Below are positions 6,480 to 13,437 of a stretch of DNA of 15,144 nt, in pieces. The notes under the pieces are model-generated. The model was not told the DNA's origin and made no database searches. It saw nothing but the letters and a program-made list of their open reading frames with translations. The stretch is from Gaiellasilicea sp046594445 (lineage in GTDB: Bacteria; Actinomycetota; Thermoleophilia; Gaiellales; Gaiellaceae): contig JBKJSM010000007.1 of the NCBI GenBank assembly GCA_046594445.1, forward strand, positions 1 to 15,144, written 5' to 3'. How positions within the stretch are numbered: the first letter of the stretch is position 1; every line of letters begins with the position of its first letter. The position numbers and the translations under genes are program-made.

Positions 6480-7282
6480 CTCGCAACCGCGACGAGGGAG
6501 ACGCCCGGCAGGACATAGCCGCCGTCGCGCGCAAAGGGATCGAGCGCAGCCCTTGCGTCAGCGTCCACCGCGGCGCGCGCGTCCTCGTCGAGCGAGGCGA
6601 GAGTCGCCCGCAACGTGGTTCCGAGGTTCGTCATCATACGGCGGTACTCGGCGAAAGACTCGGCCCGAAGCTCCAGCGGCGACACCTCCTCAATGCGCAC
6701 GTCGCCGAAGGCTGCCCGCAGCAGCGCGTCGAGCCGAGACCTGTCGCCGAGCGCGAACATGCCCGGATCGCCCGCCACGGGTGCCTCCATGAAGCCGCGC
6801 TTCACGAGGCTGCGTCCGAACGCGGTCGCCCACGGGTTTCGCTCGGCAGCCGCCCAGACCGCCGTCGCAAGCCGGCCCCCGGGACGGAGCACACGGCGCG
6901 TCTCACGTAGGGCGAGCGCGGGGTCCGGCACGAGCATGTAGCCCCAACGGCAGACGACGCCGTCGACGCTCTCGTCGGGCAGGTCGATCGCGTGCATGTC
7001 GATCACCCGGTGCTCTGCCTCGGGCACGCGGCGGCGTGCTGCTTCGACCATCGCCGGCGAGAGGTCGCTGGAGATGAGGCGAGCGACGCGGCCGACGAGC
7101 ACTCGACCCACCTCGCCGGTGCCCGCGGCGAGCTCGAGGACGGTGTCCTCCATCCCCGGATCGAGCGCGGCGACGAGGGCATCTGCGACAGGCTCGCCGA
7201 AGGCGGCGATCTGAGCCTGCTCGAGCTCCCAGCCCGCAGCGGAGGCGTCCCAGTGACGCCTGTCGTCGTCGGTGGACGCTAT
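6476..7282 (-). CDS. Class I SAM-dependent methyltransferase with apparent ATA start
   Basis: This is a soluble Rossmann-fold methyltransferase, UbiE/Methyltransf_11-like, of unknown acceptor. Counted from the ATA at 7282 it is 268 residues: an N-terminal RRHWDASAAGW segment (8-18) typical of this group, SAM motif I VLELAAGTG (48-56), acidic Asp73 after strand 2 (ISSDLSPAMVEAA), then VDGVVCRWGYMLVPDP and LRETRRVLRPGG. The N-terminus is odd. The frame has no ATG, GTG or TTG between the end of the oxidoreductase gene and codon 44. The ATA overlaps the oxidoreductase TAG (ATAG) and sits 4 bases after AGGTGA, just where a coupled start is expected. The first canonical start, ATG 7153, would remove the N-terminal helix and leave 225 residues. 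The alternatives are a rare ATA start, a sequencing or assembly error, or a recent mutation. The stop shares CTAG with the arginase stop. Confidence 0.82.
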   Translation of the reverse strand: MASTDDDRRHWDASAAGWELEQAQIAAFGEPVADALVAALDPGMEDTVLELAAGTGEVGRVLVGRVARLISSDLSPAMVEAARRRVPEAEHRVIDMHAIDLPDESVDGVVCRWGYMLVPDPALALRETRRVLRPGGRLATAVWAAAERNPWATAFGRSLVKRGFMEAPVAGDPGMFALGDRSRLDALLRAAFGDVRIEEVSPLELRAESFAEYRRMMTNLGTTLRATLASLDEDARAAVDADARAALDPFARDGGYVLPGVSLVAVAS

Positions 7283-8298
7283 GCCGTCACCTGCGCGAAG
7301 CGGGGCAGAATGTCGCGCCCGTAAGTCTCCAGGGTCTCCTCCTGGCCCTCCGTCATCAGGTAGATGTTGAACTGGTCGACGCCGATCGACTCGAGCTCCT
7401 GCAGCTTCGCGACCGCCTGCTCCACCGTTCCGAGCACGCAGAAGCGGTCGCAGATCTCGTCGGTGACGAACTCGCCGTGCTTGGCGCCGACGCGGGAGTG
7501 CTCGTTGTAGTCGTAGAACTTGCGCGCCTCGACGAAGTCGGTCAGGGCCTTCGGCACGACTGACCCGTCCGTCCCGTAGCGGTCGATCAGGTCCTGAACG
7601 TGGTTCGAGACCATGGCAGGGAACCACCGCACCTGCTCGCGCGCGTCGGCGAGGTCGTCGGAGATGTGGCTCGGGGCGCTGACGATGCACTTGAGCGCCG
7701 CCGGGTCGCGCCCCGCCTCCTCGGCGGCCTTGCGCGCCGTGTCCATGATCCACTTGATGATGTCCGGGTCGGCGAGCTGGATGATGACGCCGTCGCCCTG
7801 CCTCCCCGCAACGGCGAGCGCCTTCGGGCCGTAGCCGGCGACGTGCATCTCGATCTCCGGCAGCTCCGGCCGCACCCACTTGAGCTGCAGCTGCTTGTCG
7901 TTCCAGGTCACCTCCTTGCCGTTCATGAACGGCTTGACCATGATCAGCGCTTCCTCGAAGTCGGCCACCTTCATCGGCTTGCGACCGACGTAGCGCACCG
8001 ACGAGTCTCCGCGGCCGACGCCCATGATCATGCGGCCGTTGGAGATGTCCTGGAGCGTCGCGTACGCGCTCGCGAGCACCGTCGGGTCGCGGATGGCCGG
8101 GTTCGTGACCATGTGGCCCAGCTTGATCGTCGACGTCTGGTCGGCCACGAGCGCCATCACGGGCATCGACTCCTGCCAAAGGACGTGCGAGTCGTAGGTC
8201 CAGCCGTACTCGAAACCCTGATCCTCGGCCAGCTTCGTCAGCTCGATCAGACGCTGGTAGGGCGGGTCGGGCAGAACGGTGACGCCGAAGCTGAGCAT
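7279..8298 (-). CDS. Luciferase-like (LLM) oxidoreductase, probably F420-dependent
   Basis: This is a TIM-barrel oxidoreductase of the bacterial luciferase-like superfamily, 339 residues. The segments MGVGRGDSSVRYVG (92-105) and AGYGPKALAVAGRQGDGVI (154-172) resemble the F420-dependent (Mer-like) branch more than the flavin monooxygenases. The resemblance is to the group annotated as TIGR03842-type in actinobacteria; this is recalled, not searched. ATG 8298 is chosen because GGGGG lies 4 bases upstream and the luciferase fold begins with LSFGVTVLP; the open frame extends to 8361 without family sequence. The stop overlaps the first codon of the methyltransferase gene, so the two are probably one transcript. 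The substrate is unknown. Similar proteins are, as I recall, often encoded near dihydropyrimidinase genes, and one lies downstream in this window. Confidence 0.88.
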   Translation of the reverse strand: MLSFGVTVLPDPPYQRLIELTKLAEDQGFEYGWTYDSHVLWQESMPVMALVADQTSTIKLGHMVTNPAIRDPTVLASAYATLQDISNGRMIMGVGRGDSSVRYVGRKPMKVADFEEALIMVKPFMNGKEVTWNDKQLQLKWVRPELPEIEMHVAGYGPKALAVAGRQGDGVIIQLADPDIIKWIMDTARKAAEEAGRDPAALKCIVSAPSHISDDLADAREQVRWFPAMVSNHVQDLIDRYGTDGSVVPKALTDFVEARKFYDYNEHSRVGAKHGEFVTDEICDRFCVLGTVEQAVAKLQELESIGVDQFNIYLMTEGQEETLETYGRDILPRFAQVTA

Positions 8299-8332
8299 GG
8301 AACCCCCGGGGCTCGTGAGGCAGGGACGAGGC

Positions 8333-8346
8333 ATTCTCGCGCGAAT
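8333..8346. repeat. Imperfect palindrome in the LLM/YdcZ divergent region
   Basis: ATTCTCGCGCGAAT is a 14-bp palindrome with one mismatched pair (6 of 7 pairs match). It covers the candidate -10 box of the oxidoreductase gene and ends 8 bases before the YdcZ start, so a bound regulator could affect both genes. Short GC-rich palindromes also occur by chance in such DNA. Confidence 0.3.
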
Positions 8347-8361
8347 CCGGTCGCGTGGCAA
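8333..8361 (-). promoter_or_regulatory. Candidate promoter of the LLM oxidoreductase-methyltransferase pair
   Basis: The minus strand reads TTGCCA (8361-8356, five of six -35 bases), 17 bases, then GAGAAT (8338-8333, four of six -10 bases). Transcription would start near 8326, giving a leader of about 28 bases before ATG 8298. The -35 box lies within the first codons of the divergent YdcZ gene. Confidence 0.4.
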
Positions 8362-8801
8362 CGTGGCCTTATTACCTGTTCGCGGTGACGGCCGGCGCGA
8401 TGCTGCCGTTTCAGTTCGGGATCAACTCCGTGCTGGCCCGCTACGTCGACGGCGCGGCGCGCGCGTCGCTCGTCTCCTTCGTCGTCGGCACGCTTGCGCT
8501 GCTCGTCGCCGTGCTCGTCTTCTTCCGCGGCGTCCCCTCCGGGGAGAAGCTCGCGAGCGCACCGTGGTGGGTATGGGTCGGCGGCGTGCTTGGGGCGTTC
8601 TACGTGCTCGGGAGCGTCGTCACCGCGCCCAAGCTCGGCGCCGCGACGCTCGTCGCCCTGATCCTCGCCGGGCAGGCGGCCGCGTCGCTCACGGTCGACC
8701 ACTTCGGCCTCGTGGGCTTCACGGAGAACCCGATCACGCCCGGCCGGCTTGCCGGGATCGCGCTCGTCGCCGTCGGCGTAGTGCTCGTCCGCGTCTTCTG
8801 A
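8355..8801 (+). CDS. Small DMT-type membrane protein, YdcZ (DUF606) family
   Basis: This is a 148-residue, very hydrophobic protein with four to five predicted membrane helices (about 5-25, 36-58, 70-92, 95-112 and 131-148). The opening PFQFGINSVLARY with A-R-A-S-L-V-S-F-V-V-G-T after it is typical of the YdcZ/DUF606 branch of the drug/metabolite transporter superfamily, whose members are about 140-150 residues and may act as dimers or in pairs. The substrate is unknown. GTG at 8355 starts MATWPYYLF. No ribosome-binding site is visible, so the start is moderately certain. It is divergent from the LLM gene over 56 bases, and its stop is one base from the end of the convergent Erm-type gene. 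Confidence 0.82.
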   Translation: MATWPYYLFAVTAGAMLPFQFGINSVLARYVDGAARASLVSFVVGTLALLVAVLVFFRGVPSGEKLASAPWWVWVGGVLGAFYVLGSVVTAPKLGAATLVALILAGQAAASLTVDHFGLVGFTENPITPGRLAGIALVAVGVVLVRVF

Positions 8802-8802
8802 G

Positions 8803-9579
8803 CTACTCGCGGGCGGCTGCGAACAACCGCGCCCACTGCTCGGCGTCGAGATCCCTGGCGCGGGTCGCCGGCCCGAAGCCGAGCGCGGGGGCGAGCCGCT
8901 TGATCTGCAGCGGCGACAGCCGCGTCCGCAGTCCGTGCCGAACCGGCTTCTGCGAGGAGAAGGCCTCGGTAAGGAACCGCCAGTACACCTCGTGGAGATT
9001 CTGCGGAACCCGCGCGCGGCTGCGGCGCTCGAGCCTCAACACGGCCGTGTCCACGTTCGGCGGCGGCGCGAATGCCGTCCGGTCGAGCCTGCGAGCGATC
9101 GAGACGTCGTACCAGGCCCGCCAGTAGGTGGCCCTCTGGGTCGCCGGCCACACGGCGGCGTGCTTCGCCGCGAACTCCCACTGCACGATTACGAGAACGC
9201 GGCGCAGGGGCAGGCGGGGATCGCGGAGGAGGCTCGACAGGATCGCTCCCGAACCGGCAAACGGTAGGTTCGCAACGACGGAGAAAGCCTCGTCCGGCCA
9301 CGCGTAGTCCTGCGCATCCGTCTGGACGACCTCGACGGCAGCGTGTTGCTCGAAGCGTGCGCGAAGCAGCTTCACGAGCGCCGGATCGCGTTCGATCACT
9401 CGTACGCCTGCGCCTGCGCGTGCCAGCTCGCTCGTGATCATGCCAGTGCCACCGCCGACCTCGACCACGAGGTCACCCGGCGCGACAGCGGCGTCGGCTA
9501 CGAGATCGGCCGCAAGCTGCTTACTGCGGAGGAAGTGCTGGCCGGACGCCCCGCGTGCGAGGCGCCTCGGAACGGCCAC
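8803..9579 (-). CDS. Erm/KsgA-family rRNA adenine N6-methyltransferase, Erm-like
   Basis: This enzyme is expected to methylate the N6 of an adenine in ribosomal RNA using SAM. The 258-residue product starts like Erm proteins with GQHFLRSKQLAADLV (13-27). It then has motif I VVEVGGGTG (38-46), acidic Glu63 (VIERDP), QTDAQDY (86-92) and catalytic-loop NLPF (104-107). NLPF followed by AGSGAILSSLL, the FAPPPNVDTAVL segment and the short C-terminus resemble actinobacterial Erm proteins (23S A2058 dimethylation, macrolide-lincosamide-streptogramin resistance) rather than KsgA, which usually has NLPYxxxT and a different C-terminus. The start is GTG 9579, out of phase with ATGs just upstream; a TAGAGT box at 9610-9605 could be its -10. 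It lies 40 bases after the amidohydrolase gene. Whether it confers resistance or does rRNA maintenance cannot be told from sequence. Confidence 0.85.
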   Translation of the reverse strand: MAVPRRLARGASGQHFLRSKQLAADLVADAAVAPGDLVVEVGGGTGMITSELARAGAGVRVIERDPALVKLLRARFEQHAAVEVVQTDAQDYAWPDEAFSVVANLPFAGSGAILSSLLRDPRLPLRRVLVIVQWEFAAKHAAVWPATQRATYWRAWYDVSIARRLDRTAFAPPPNVDTAVLRLERRSRARVPQNLHEVYWRFLTEAFSSQKPVRHGLRTRLSPLQIKRLAPALGFGPATRARDLDAEQWARLFAAARE

Positions 9580-9619
9580 GGAACACCATCGTGATCATGG
9601 CGAGACTCTAGCGCAGCGC

Positions 9620-10861
9620 TCAGCTCGAGGAAACCCAAGCCAGCGTTTTCGTCGCCAGGCGGTCGAGCGCCTGGACGGCCAGCTCGAGGTGCTCGGGTTT
9701 CGTATCCTCGAGCTTCGTGTGCGAGAGGCCGCGGAGGCTCTGGACGAAGAGCATCACGGTCGGGATGCCTGCACGGGACACCTCGGCTGCGTCATGCAAC
9801 GGGCCGCTCGGCAGCCGGTGCGACGTGCCCGCGACTTCGCGAATCGCCTCGTCCGCGAAGCCGATCAGGGTCTCGTCGAAGAGGATCGGCTGGATCACCC
9901 AAATCCGCTCGTGCTCCACCTCGATGTTCTCCTCCCGCGCGAACCGCTCGCACGCCTCGCGCACCTGCTCCCACATCGAGGCGAGCTTGTCGGCGTCGAG
10001 GTGGCGCATGTCGAGGAGCTGCTCGGCCGTCTCGACCACCGACGTGACGATTCCCGGCTTGCAGACGACCCCGCCGCTCGTGAGCACGGCCCCGGCGCCG
10101 GTACGGGTCGCTATCTCGCGCAGCTCGAGCGCGAGCTTCGCCGCGCCCGCGAGCGCGTCTCGGCGCTGATCCATCGGCGTCGAGCCGGCGTGCGCCGCCT
10201 GGCCGCGCCAGGTGATTCGGTGACGCTCGACGCCGAACGTGCCGAGCACCGCGCCGAGCGGCAGGCCGAGCGACTCGAGCACGGGGCCCTGCTCGATGTG
10301 CAGCTCGAGGTAGGCGGCCGCGTTCACGAGCTGGGAACGGGCCTCGAGCACGGTGTCGAGCTTGACGCCGTGCTCGCGCAGCGCATCGGGGAGCAGGACG
10401 CCGTCGCGGTCCTGCAGCTTGCGCAGGTCGTCCTGGTCGGTCATCGAGCCGGCCGCGGCCGAGGAGCCGAACAGCGACCGCCCGAACCGTGCCCCCTCCT
10501 CGTCGGCCCAGTTGACGAGACGGACGGTAACGGGCGGCGTGCCCTCCTCCGCGATCCGGCGCAGCACCTCGACCCCCGCGACGAGGTTGAGACAGCCGTC
10601 GAGCCAGCCGCCGTTCGGAACGGAGTCGATGTGCCCGCCGATCAGCATCGCGCGCTCCGAGTCGCCGCGCAGCGTCCACCACTGATTCCCGGCCTCGTCC
10701 ACCTCGTACTCGAGCGGCAGGCCCTCGAGCTTCGCGCCCAGCCAGTCCTTCGCCTTCGTCCAGGTCGGCGTCCAGGCGAGGCGCTGGGCGCCGTTCTCGT
10801 CGCCCGTGAGCTCGCGCAGCTGCTCGAGCTCGGCGACGGTGCGGCTGGGGTCGAGCGGCAT
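9620..10861 (-). CDS. M20-family Zn-dependent amidohydrolase of the hydantoinase/carbamoylase type (N-carbamoyl amino acid hydrolase or beta-ureidopropionase)
   Basis: Enzymes of this family hydrolyse N-carbamoyl amino acids, N-carbamoyl-beta-alanine or allantoate, releasing CO2 and ammonia. The 413-residue length is typical. Metal ligands are in place: His77 (GGHIDSVPNGGWLDG) and Asp88, Glu121/Glu122 (ADEEGARFG), His188 (ELHIEQGPVLE) and His381 (GLSHTKLEDTKPEHL). WRGQAAHAGSTPMDQRRDA (218-236) is the dimerisation-domain segment that binds the carboxylate, and DMRH (285-288) precedes the return to the catalytic domain. ATG 10861 is followed by PLDPSRTVAELEQL, a normal N-terminus; a TAGGCT box ends 6 bases before it. 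It is divergent from an ABC importer operon ending in a dihydropyrimidinase/hydantoinase, whose carbamoyl product it is well placed to hydrolyse. The exact substrate (beta-ureidopropionate or N-carbamoyl-L-amino acid) is inferred from context. Confidence 0.9.
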   Translation of the reverse strand: MPLDPSRTVAELEQLRELTGDENGAQRLAWTPTWTKAKDWLGAKLEGLPLEYEVDEAGNQWWTLRGDSERAMLIGGHIDSVPNGGWLDGCLNLVAGVEVLRRIAEEGTPPVTVRLVNWADEEGARFGRSLFGSSAAAGSMTDQDDLRKLQDRDGVLLPDALREHGVKLDTVLEARSQLVNAAAYLELHIEQGPVLESLGLPLGAVLGTFGVERHRITWRGQAAHAGSTPMDQRRDALAGAAKLALELREIATRTGAGAVLTSGGVVCKPGIVTSVVETAEQLLDMRHLDADKLASMWEQVREACERFAREENIEVEHERIWVIQPILFDETLIGFADEAIREVAGTSHRLPSGPLHDAAEVSRAGIPTVMLFVQSLRGLSHTKLEDTKPEHLELAVQALDRLATKTLAWVSSS

Positions 10862-10867
10862 GCGCGC

Positions 10868-10897
10868 AGCCTAGTCGGACGCTTCTACCCTTTCCAA
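10868..10897 (-). promoter_or_regulatory. Candidate leaderless promoter of the M20 amidohydrolase gene
   Basis: The minus strand has TTGGAA (10897-10892, four of six -35 bases), 18 bases, then TAGGCT (10873-10868, TAnnnT), then 6 bases and the ATG at 10861. No Shine-Dalgarno sequence fits in that space, so the message would be leaderless or nearly so. Confidence 0.45.
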
Positions 10898-10900
10898 AGG
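10889..10900. repeat. Inverted repeat in the amidohydrolase/ABC importer divergent region
   Basis: CCTTT (10889-10893), CC, AAAGG (10896-10900) is a perfect 5-bp inverted repeat. It overlaps the candidate -35 of the amidohydrolase gene and the first bases of the AAAGGAGG ribosome-binding sequence on the importer side. It could be an operator joining the two halves of the locus; it is short, so confidence is low. Confidence 0.3.
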
Positions 10901-10937
10901 AGGCCGTGTCGTGTTACCAATGAATGGTGCAGGCTGA
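10896..10937 (+). promoter_or_regulatory. Strong ribosome-binding site with short leader ORF ahead of the importer operon
   Basis: AAAGGAGG (10896-10903) is 20 bases from the first permease codon at 10924, too far to serve it directly. It is 7 bases from a GTG at 10911 that opens an 8-codon frame (GTG to TGA at 10935-10937) overlapping the permease start in another phase. Ribosomes ending there could re-initiate at 10924. A TACCCT box at 10886-10891 is a possible -10. Functional meaning is inferred. Confidence 0.3.
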
Positions 10938-11817
10938 GGTGGTCGCAGAAACGACGCTGCGCGCTCGCGAGAGACGCGCTTGGCCCGTCGACCTCCTGAA
11001 GCGCATCGGAGTGACCCTGATCGTGCTGGCCGCCCTCTGGGCTCTCTGGGAGGCGTACCGCGCGATCTGGGGGGCGACCGGGTGGACGAGGCCCTTCATC
11101 GTGGACGAGCTGACGATGCCGCCCATGACCGACATCGTCGGGCGGCTGTTCGAACCGCTGGCCGACGGTCAGCCTGCGCTGATCCGCGACCTGCTCGACA
11201 AGAGCGCCTTCACGATGCGCGAGGCGGTCGCCGGCTTCGTGCTCGGCGGGGTGATCGGCTTCACCATCGGCGTCGTCCTCCACCACTCGCGCCTGCTGCG
11301 CCGCGGCTTCCTGCCGTACGTCGTCGCCTCGCAGACCGTCCCCATCCTGGCGATCGCGCCGATGGTCGTGATCTGGCTCGGCGGCAAGGGCCTCCCGATC
11401 TGGATGCCGGTCGCCGTGATCGCCGCCTACCTGACCTTCTTCCCGGTCGCGATCAACACGATCCGCGGTCTCGACTCGGCCGAGCCGCGGGCGCTCGAGC
11501 TGATGCGCTCGTACGCGGCCTCGCCGTGGAAGGTGCTCTGGAAGGTCAAGTTCCCCGCCTCGCTGCCATACATCTTCGCCGCGCTGAAGGTTTCCGCAAC
11601 GGCCAGCGTGGTGGGTGCGATCATCGGCGAGCTCCCCTCCTCGATCCAGGACGGCCTCGGCGGCGCGATCATCAACTTCAACCAGTACTACTCGCTCGAC
11701 CCGACCGCGCTCTGGGCGACGAACATCGTCGCCGCTTTTCTCGGAATCCTCTTCTTCGGCGCCGTCGTGCTCGCGGAGAAGCTCGTCGTCCGCACCGCGC
11801 CGGAGCACACGGCATGA
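10924..11817 (+). CDS. ABC transporter permease (NitT/TauT, SsuC/ThiX-like), first of two
   Basis: This is an inner-membrane permease subunit of an ABC importer of the nitrate/taurine/thiamin-precursor type. The 297-residue product has a cytoplasmic N-terminus, a first helix near 28-46, and a core of helices between about 100 and 290. The EAA loop that docks onto the ATPase is ALELMRSYAASPWKVLWKV followed by PASLP (about 190-215). The ATG at 10924 is directly preceded by an in-frame TGA, so no earlier start is possible; GTG 10927 is an alternative. The stop overlaps the ATPase start (ATGA). With the second permease at 12590 it would form a heterodimer. The substrate is probably a pyrimidine-like or other small cyclic compound, judging from the neighbouring hydrolases and the binding protein. 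Confidence 0.92.
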   Translation: MVQAEVVAETTLRARERRAWPVDLLKRIGVTLIVLAALWALWEAYRAIWGATGWTRPFIVDELTMPPMTDIVGRLFEPLADGQPALIRDLLDKSAFTMREAVAGFVLGGVIGFTIGVVLHHSRLLRRGFLPYVVASQTVPILAIAPMVVIWLGGKGLPIWMPVAVIAAYLTFFPVAINTIRGLDSAEPRALELMRSYAASPWKVLWKVKFPASLPYIFAALKVSATASVVGAIIGELPSSIQDGLGGAIINFNQYYSLDPTALWATNIVAAFLGILFFGAVVLAEKLVVRTAPEHTA

Positions 11818-12593
11818 AGGCCGCCGCCGTCACGATCGAGAACGTCACCAAGACCTTCGCCAAGGGCGGCACGACCGCGCTGCAGGACATCGACCTCGAG
11901 CTCCAGCCCGGTGAGTTCGTCTCCTTGATCGGCCCCTCCGGCTGCGGCAAGTCGACCCTGCTGCGCGTGATCGGCGACCTGATCGAGCCGTCCGCCGGCA
12001 CTGTGCGCGTCGGCGGCAAGCCCGCGCACCAAGCGCGCCTCGACAACGACTACGGGATGGTCTTCCAGGAGGCGGTGCTCTTCGACTGGCGCACGGTTGC
12101 CAAGAACATCGCCTTGCCGCTCGAGCTCGCAGGGTGGGATCGCGCCCGGCGCACCGACCGCGTCAAGGAGATGGTCGAACTCGTCGAGCTCGGCGGGTTC
12201 GAGGGCCACCACCCCTGGCAGCTCTCCGGCGGGATGCAGATGCGCGTCGCGATCGCGCGTGCGCTCTCGTTCGACCCGAACCTGCTGCTGATGGACGAGC
12301 CGTTCGGCGCGCTCGACGAGATGACCCGCGAGCGACTGAACCTCGAGCTGCTGCGAATCTGGGAGGCGAGCGGCTCCACCGTCGTGTTCGTCACGCACTC
12401 GATCACCGAGGCGGTCTTCCTGTCGACGCGGGTCGTCGTGATGAGCCCTCGGCCCGGCCGGATAGCCGGCATCGTCGAGATCGACCTACCGCAGCCGCGG
12501 AGCACCGACACCCGCGAGGAGCCGCGCTTCTTCGAGCTGGCGACCGAGTTGCGCGAGTTGCTGCGCGGCCGAGCTCCGGAGGGCGTGCATTGA
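11814..12593 (+). CDS. ABC transporter ATP-binding protein (NitT/TauT type)
   Basis: This is the ATPase that powers the importer formed with the flanking permeases. The 259-residue product has Walker A GPSGCGKST (40-48), Q-loop Gln85 (MVFQEAVLFDW), signature LSGGMQ (137-142), Walker B LLLMDEP (157-163) with Glu162, D-loop ALD (166-168) and switch His195 (FVTHS). The usual SsuB/TauB/ThiZ signature LSGGMQQR reads LSGGMQMR here, a minor change. ATG 11814 overlaps the preceding permease stop by four bases. The stop overlaps the TTG start of the second permease, so all three are translationally coupled. A tail of about 40 residues follows the last catalytic segment, as usual in this group. Confidence 0.95.
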   Translation: MKAAAVTIENVTKTFAKGGTTALQDIDLELQPGEFVSLIGPSGCGKSTLLRVIGDLIEPSAGTVRVGGKPAHQARLDNDYGMVFQEAVLFDWRTVAKNIALPLELAGWDRARRTDRVKEMVELVELGGFEGHHPWQLSGGMQMRVAIARALSFDPNLLLMDEPFGALDEMTRERLNLELLRIWEASGSTVVFVTHSITEAVFLSTRVVVMSPRPGRIAGIVEIDLPQPRSTDTREEPRFFELATELRELLRGRAPEGVH

Positions 12594-13408
12594 GCACCGT
12601 CCTCGCCGACCCCGGTCGCTCGCTCGCCCGCGACGTCGGCCGCGGCGTGCGGGACTGGATCCCGGCGGTCGTCGTACTCGCCGCCCTCCTCGTCGGCTGG
12701 CAGCTCGCGATCGAAGCCTTCGACATCCAGCGCTTCCTGCTGCCGAAGCCGACGGTGATCGCCGATCGGTTCTGGGAGGAGCGCGAAACGCTCTGGGCGG
12801 CAGGCTGGTTCACCTTCCAGGAGGCGTTCTGGGGCTTCGTCGCCGGCTGCTCGGCCGCGATCATCTCAGCGTTGCTGCTGGCGCGCTTCCGCCCGCTCGG
12901 CACAGCGCTGATGCCGTACTTCATCGCCGCGAACGCCGTCCCGATCATCGCCTTCGCCCCGATCGCGATCGCCTGGTTCGGGATCGACAAGGGCTCGAAG
13001 ATCGCGATCGCGGCGGTGCTCTGCTTCTTCCCCGTGCTCGTCAACACGCTCAAGGGATTGACCTCCGTGCGGCCGGCGTCGATCGAGTTGATGCGCAGCT
13101 ACGCCGCCGGGAACGTCGAGATCTTCCGCAAGGTGCGGATCCCGGCCTCGCTGCCCTATCTCTTCTCCGCTCTGAAGGTGGCGAGCGTGCTCGCGATGAT
13201 CGGGGCTATCGTCGGCGAATACTTCGGCGGCTCTCTCACATCGCTCGGAATCCAGATCAAGAGCGCAGCGGCGCTCTTCAACTTCGAGACGGCCTGGGCG
13301 GCGATCCTCGTCGCCTGCATCTTCGGCATCTCGTTCTACCTTGCGATCGCACTGCTGGAACGGATCACGATGCGATGGCATCCATCTGCGCGGAACGCGC
13401 AGTCATGA
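12590..13408 (+). CDS. ABC transporter permease (NitT/TauT, SsuC/ThiX-like), second of two
   Basis: This is the second membrane subunit, 272 residues, with a first helix near 24-42 and the core domain following. The EAA loop is SIELMRSYAAGNVEIFRKV followed by PASLP (about 164-188), strongly resembling the first permease (shared LMRSYAA and PASLPY...F.ALK). This suggests an old duplication. It starts at TTG 12590, overlapping the ATPase stop as TTGA; no ATG or GTG in frame is better placed. Two different permeases with one ATPase is less common in this family than a homodimer, and suggests a heterodimeric channel, as in some riboflavin or pyrimidine-type importers. The binding-protein gene begins 29 bases downstream. 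Confidence 0.92.
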   Translation: MSTVLADPGRSLARDVGRGVRDWIPAVVVLAALLVGWQLAIEAFDIQRFLLPKPTVIADRFWEERETLWAAGWFTFQEAFWGFVAGCSAAIISALLLARFRPLGTALMPYFIAANAVPIIAFAPIAIAWFGIDKGSKIAIAAVLCFFPVLVNTLKGLTSVRPASIELMRSYAAGNVEIFRKVRIPASLPYLFSALKVASVLAMIGAIVGEYFGGSLTSLGIQIKSAAALFNFETAWAAILVACIFGISFYLAIALLERITMRWHPSARNAQS

Positions 13409-13437
13409 CCACACCGGGTCACAACAAGGAGGGATCG

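Noticed and set aside
7283..8179. Large N-terminal extension of the methyltransferase frame
   Set aside because: It is a shifted-frame reading of the LLM oxidoreductase gene on the same strand; the residues are Arg/Gly/Asp-rich and have no family motif.
9521..9598. 25-residue frame (ATG 9598 to TAA) overlapping the erm start, considered as an Erm-type regulatory leader peptide
   Set aside because: It overlaps the coding sequence in another phase rather than preceding it, has no ribosome-binding site and no attenuator hairpins, unlike known erm leaders.
9434..10999. Plus-strand open frame of 521 codons across the erm and amidohydrolase genes
   Set aside because: It is antisense to two clear genes, and its composition is typical of a shadow frame.
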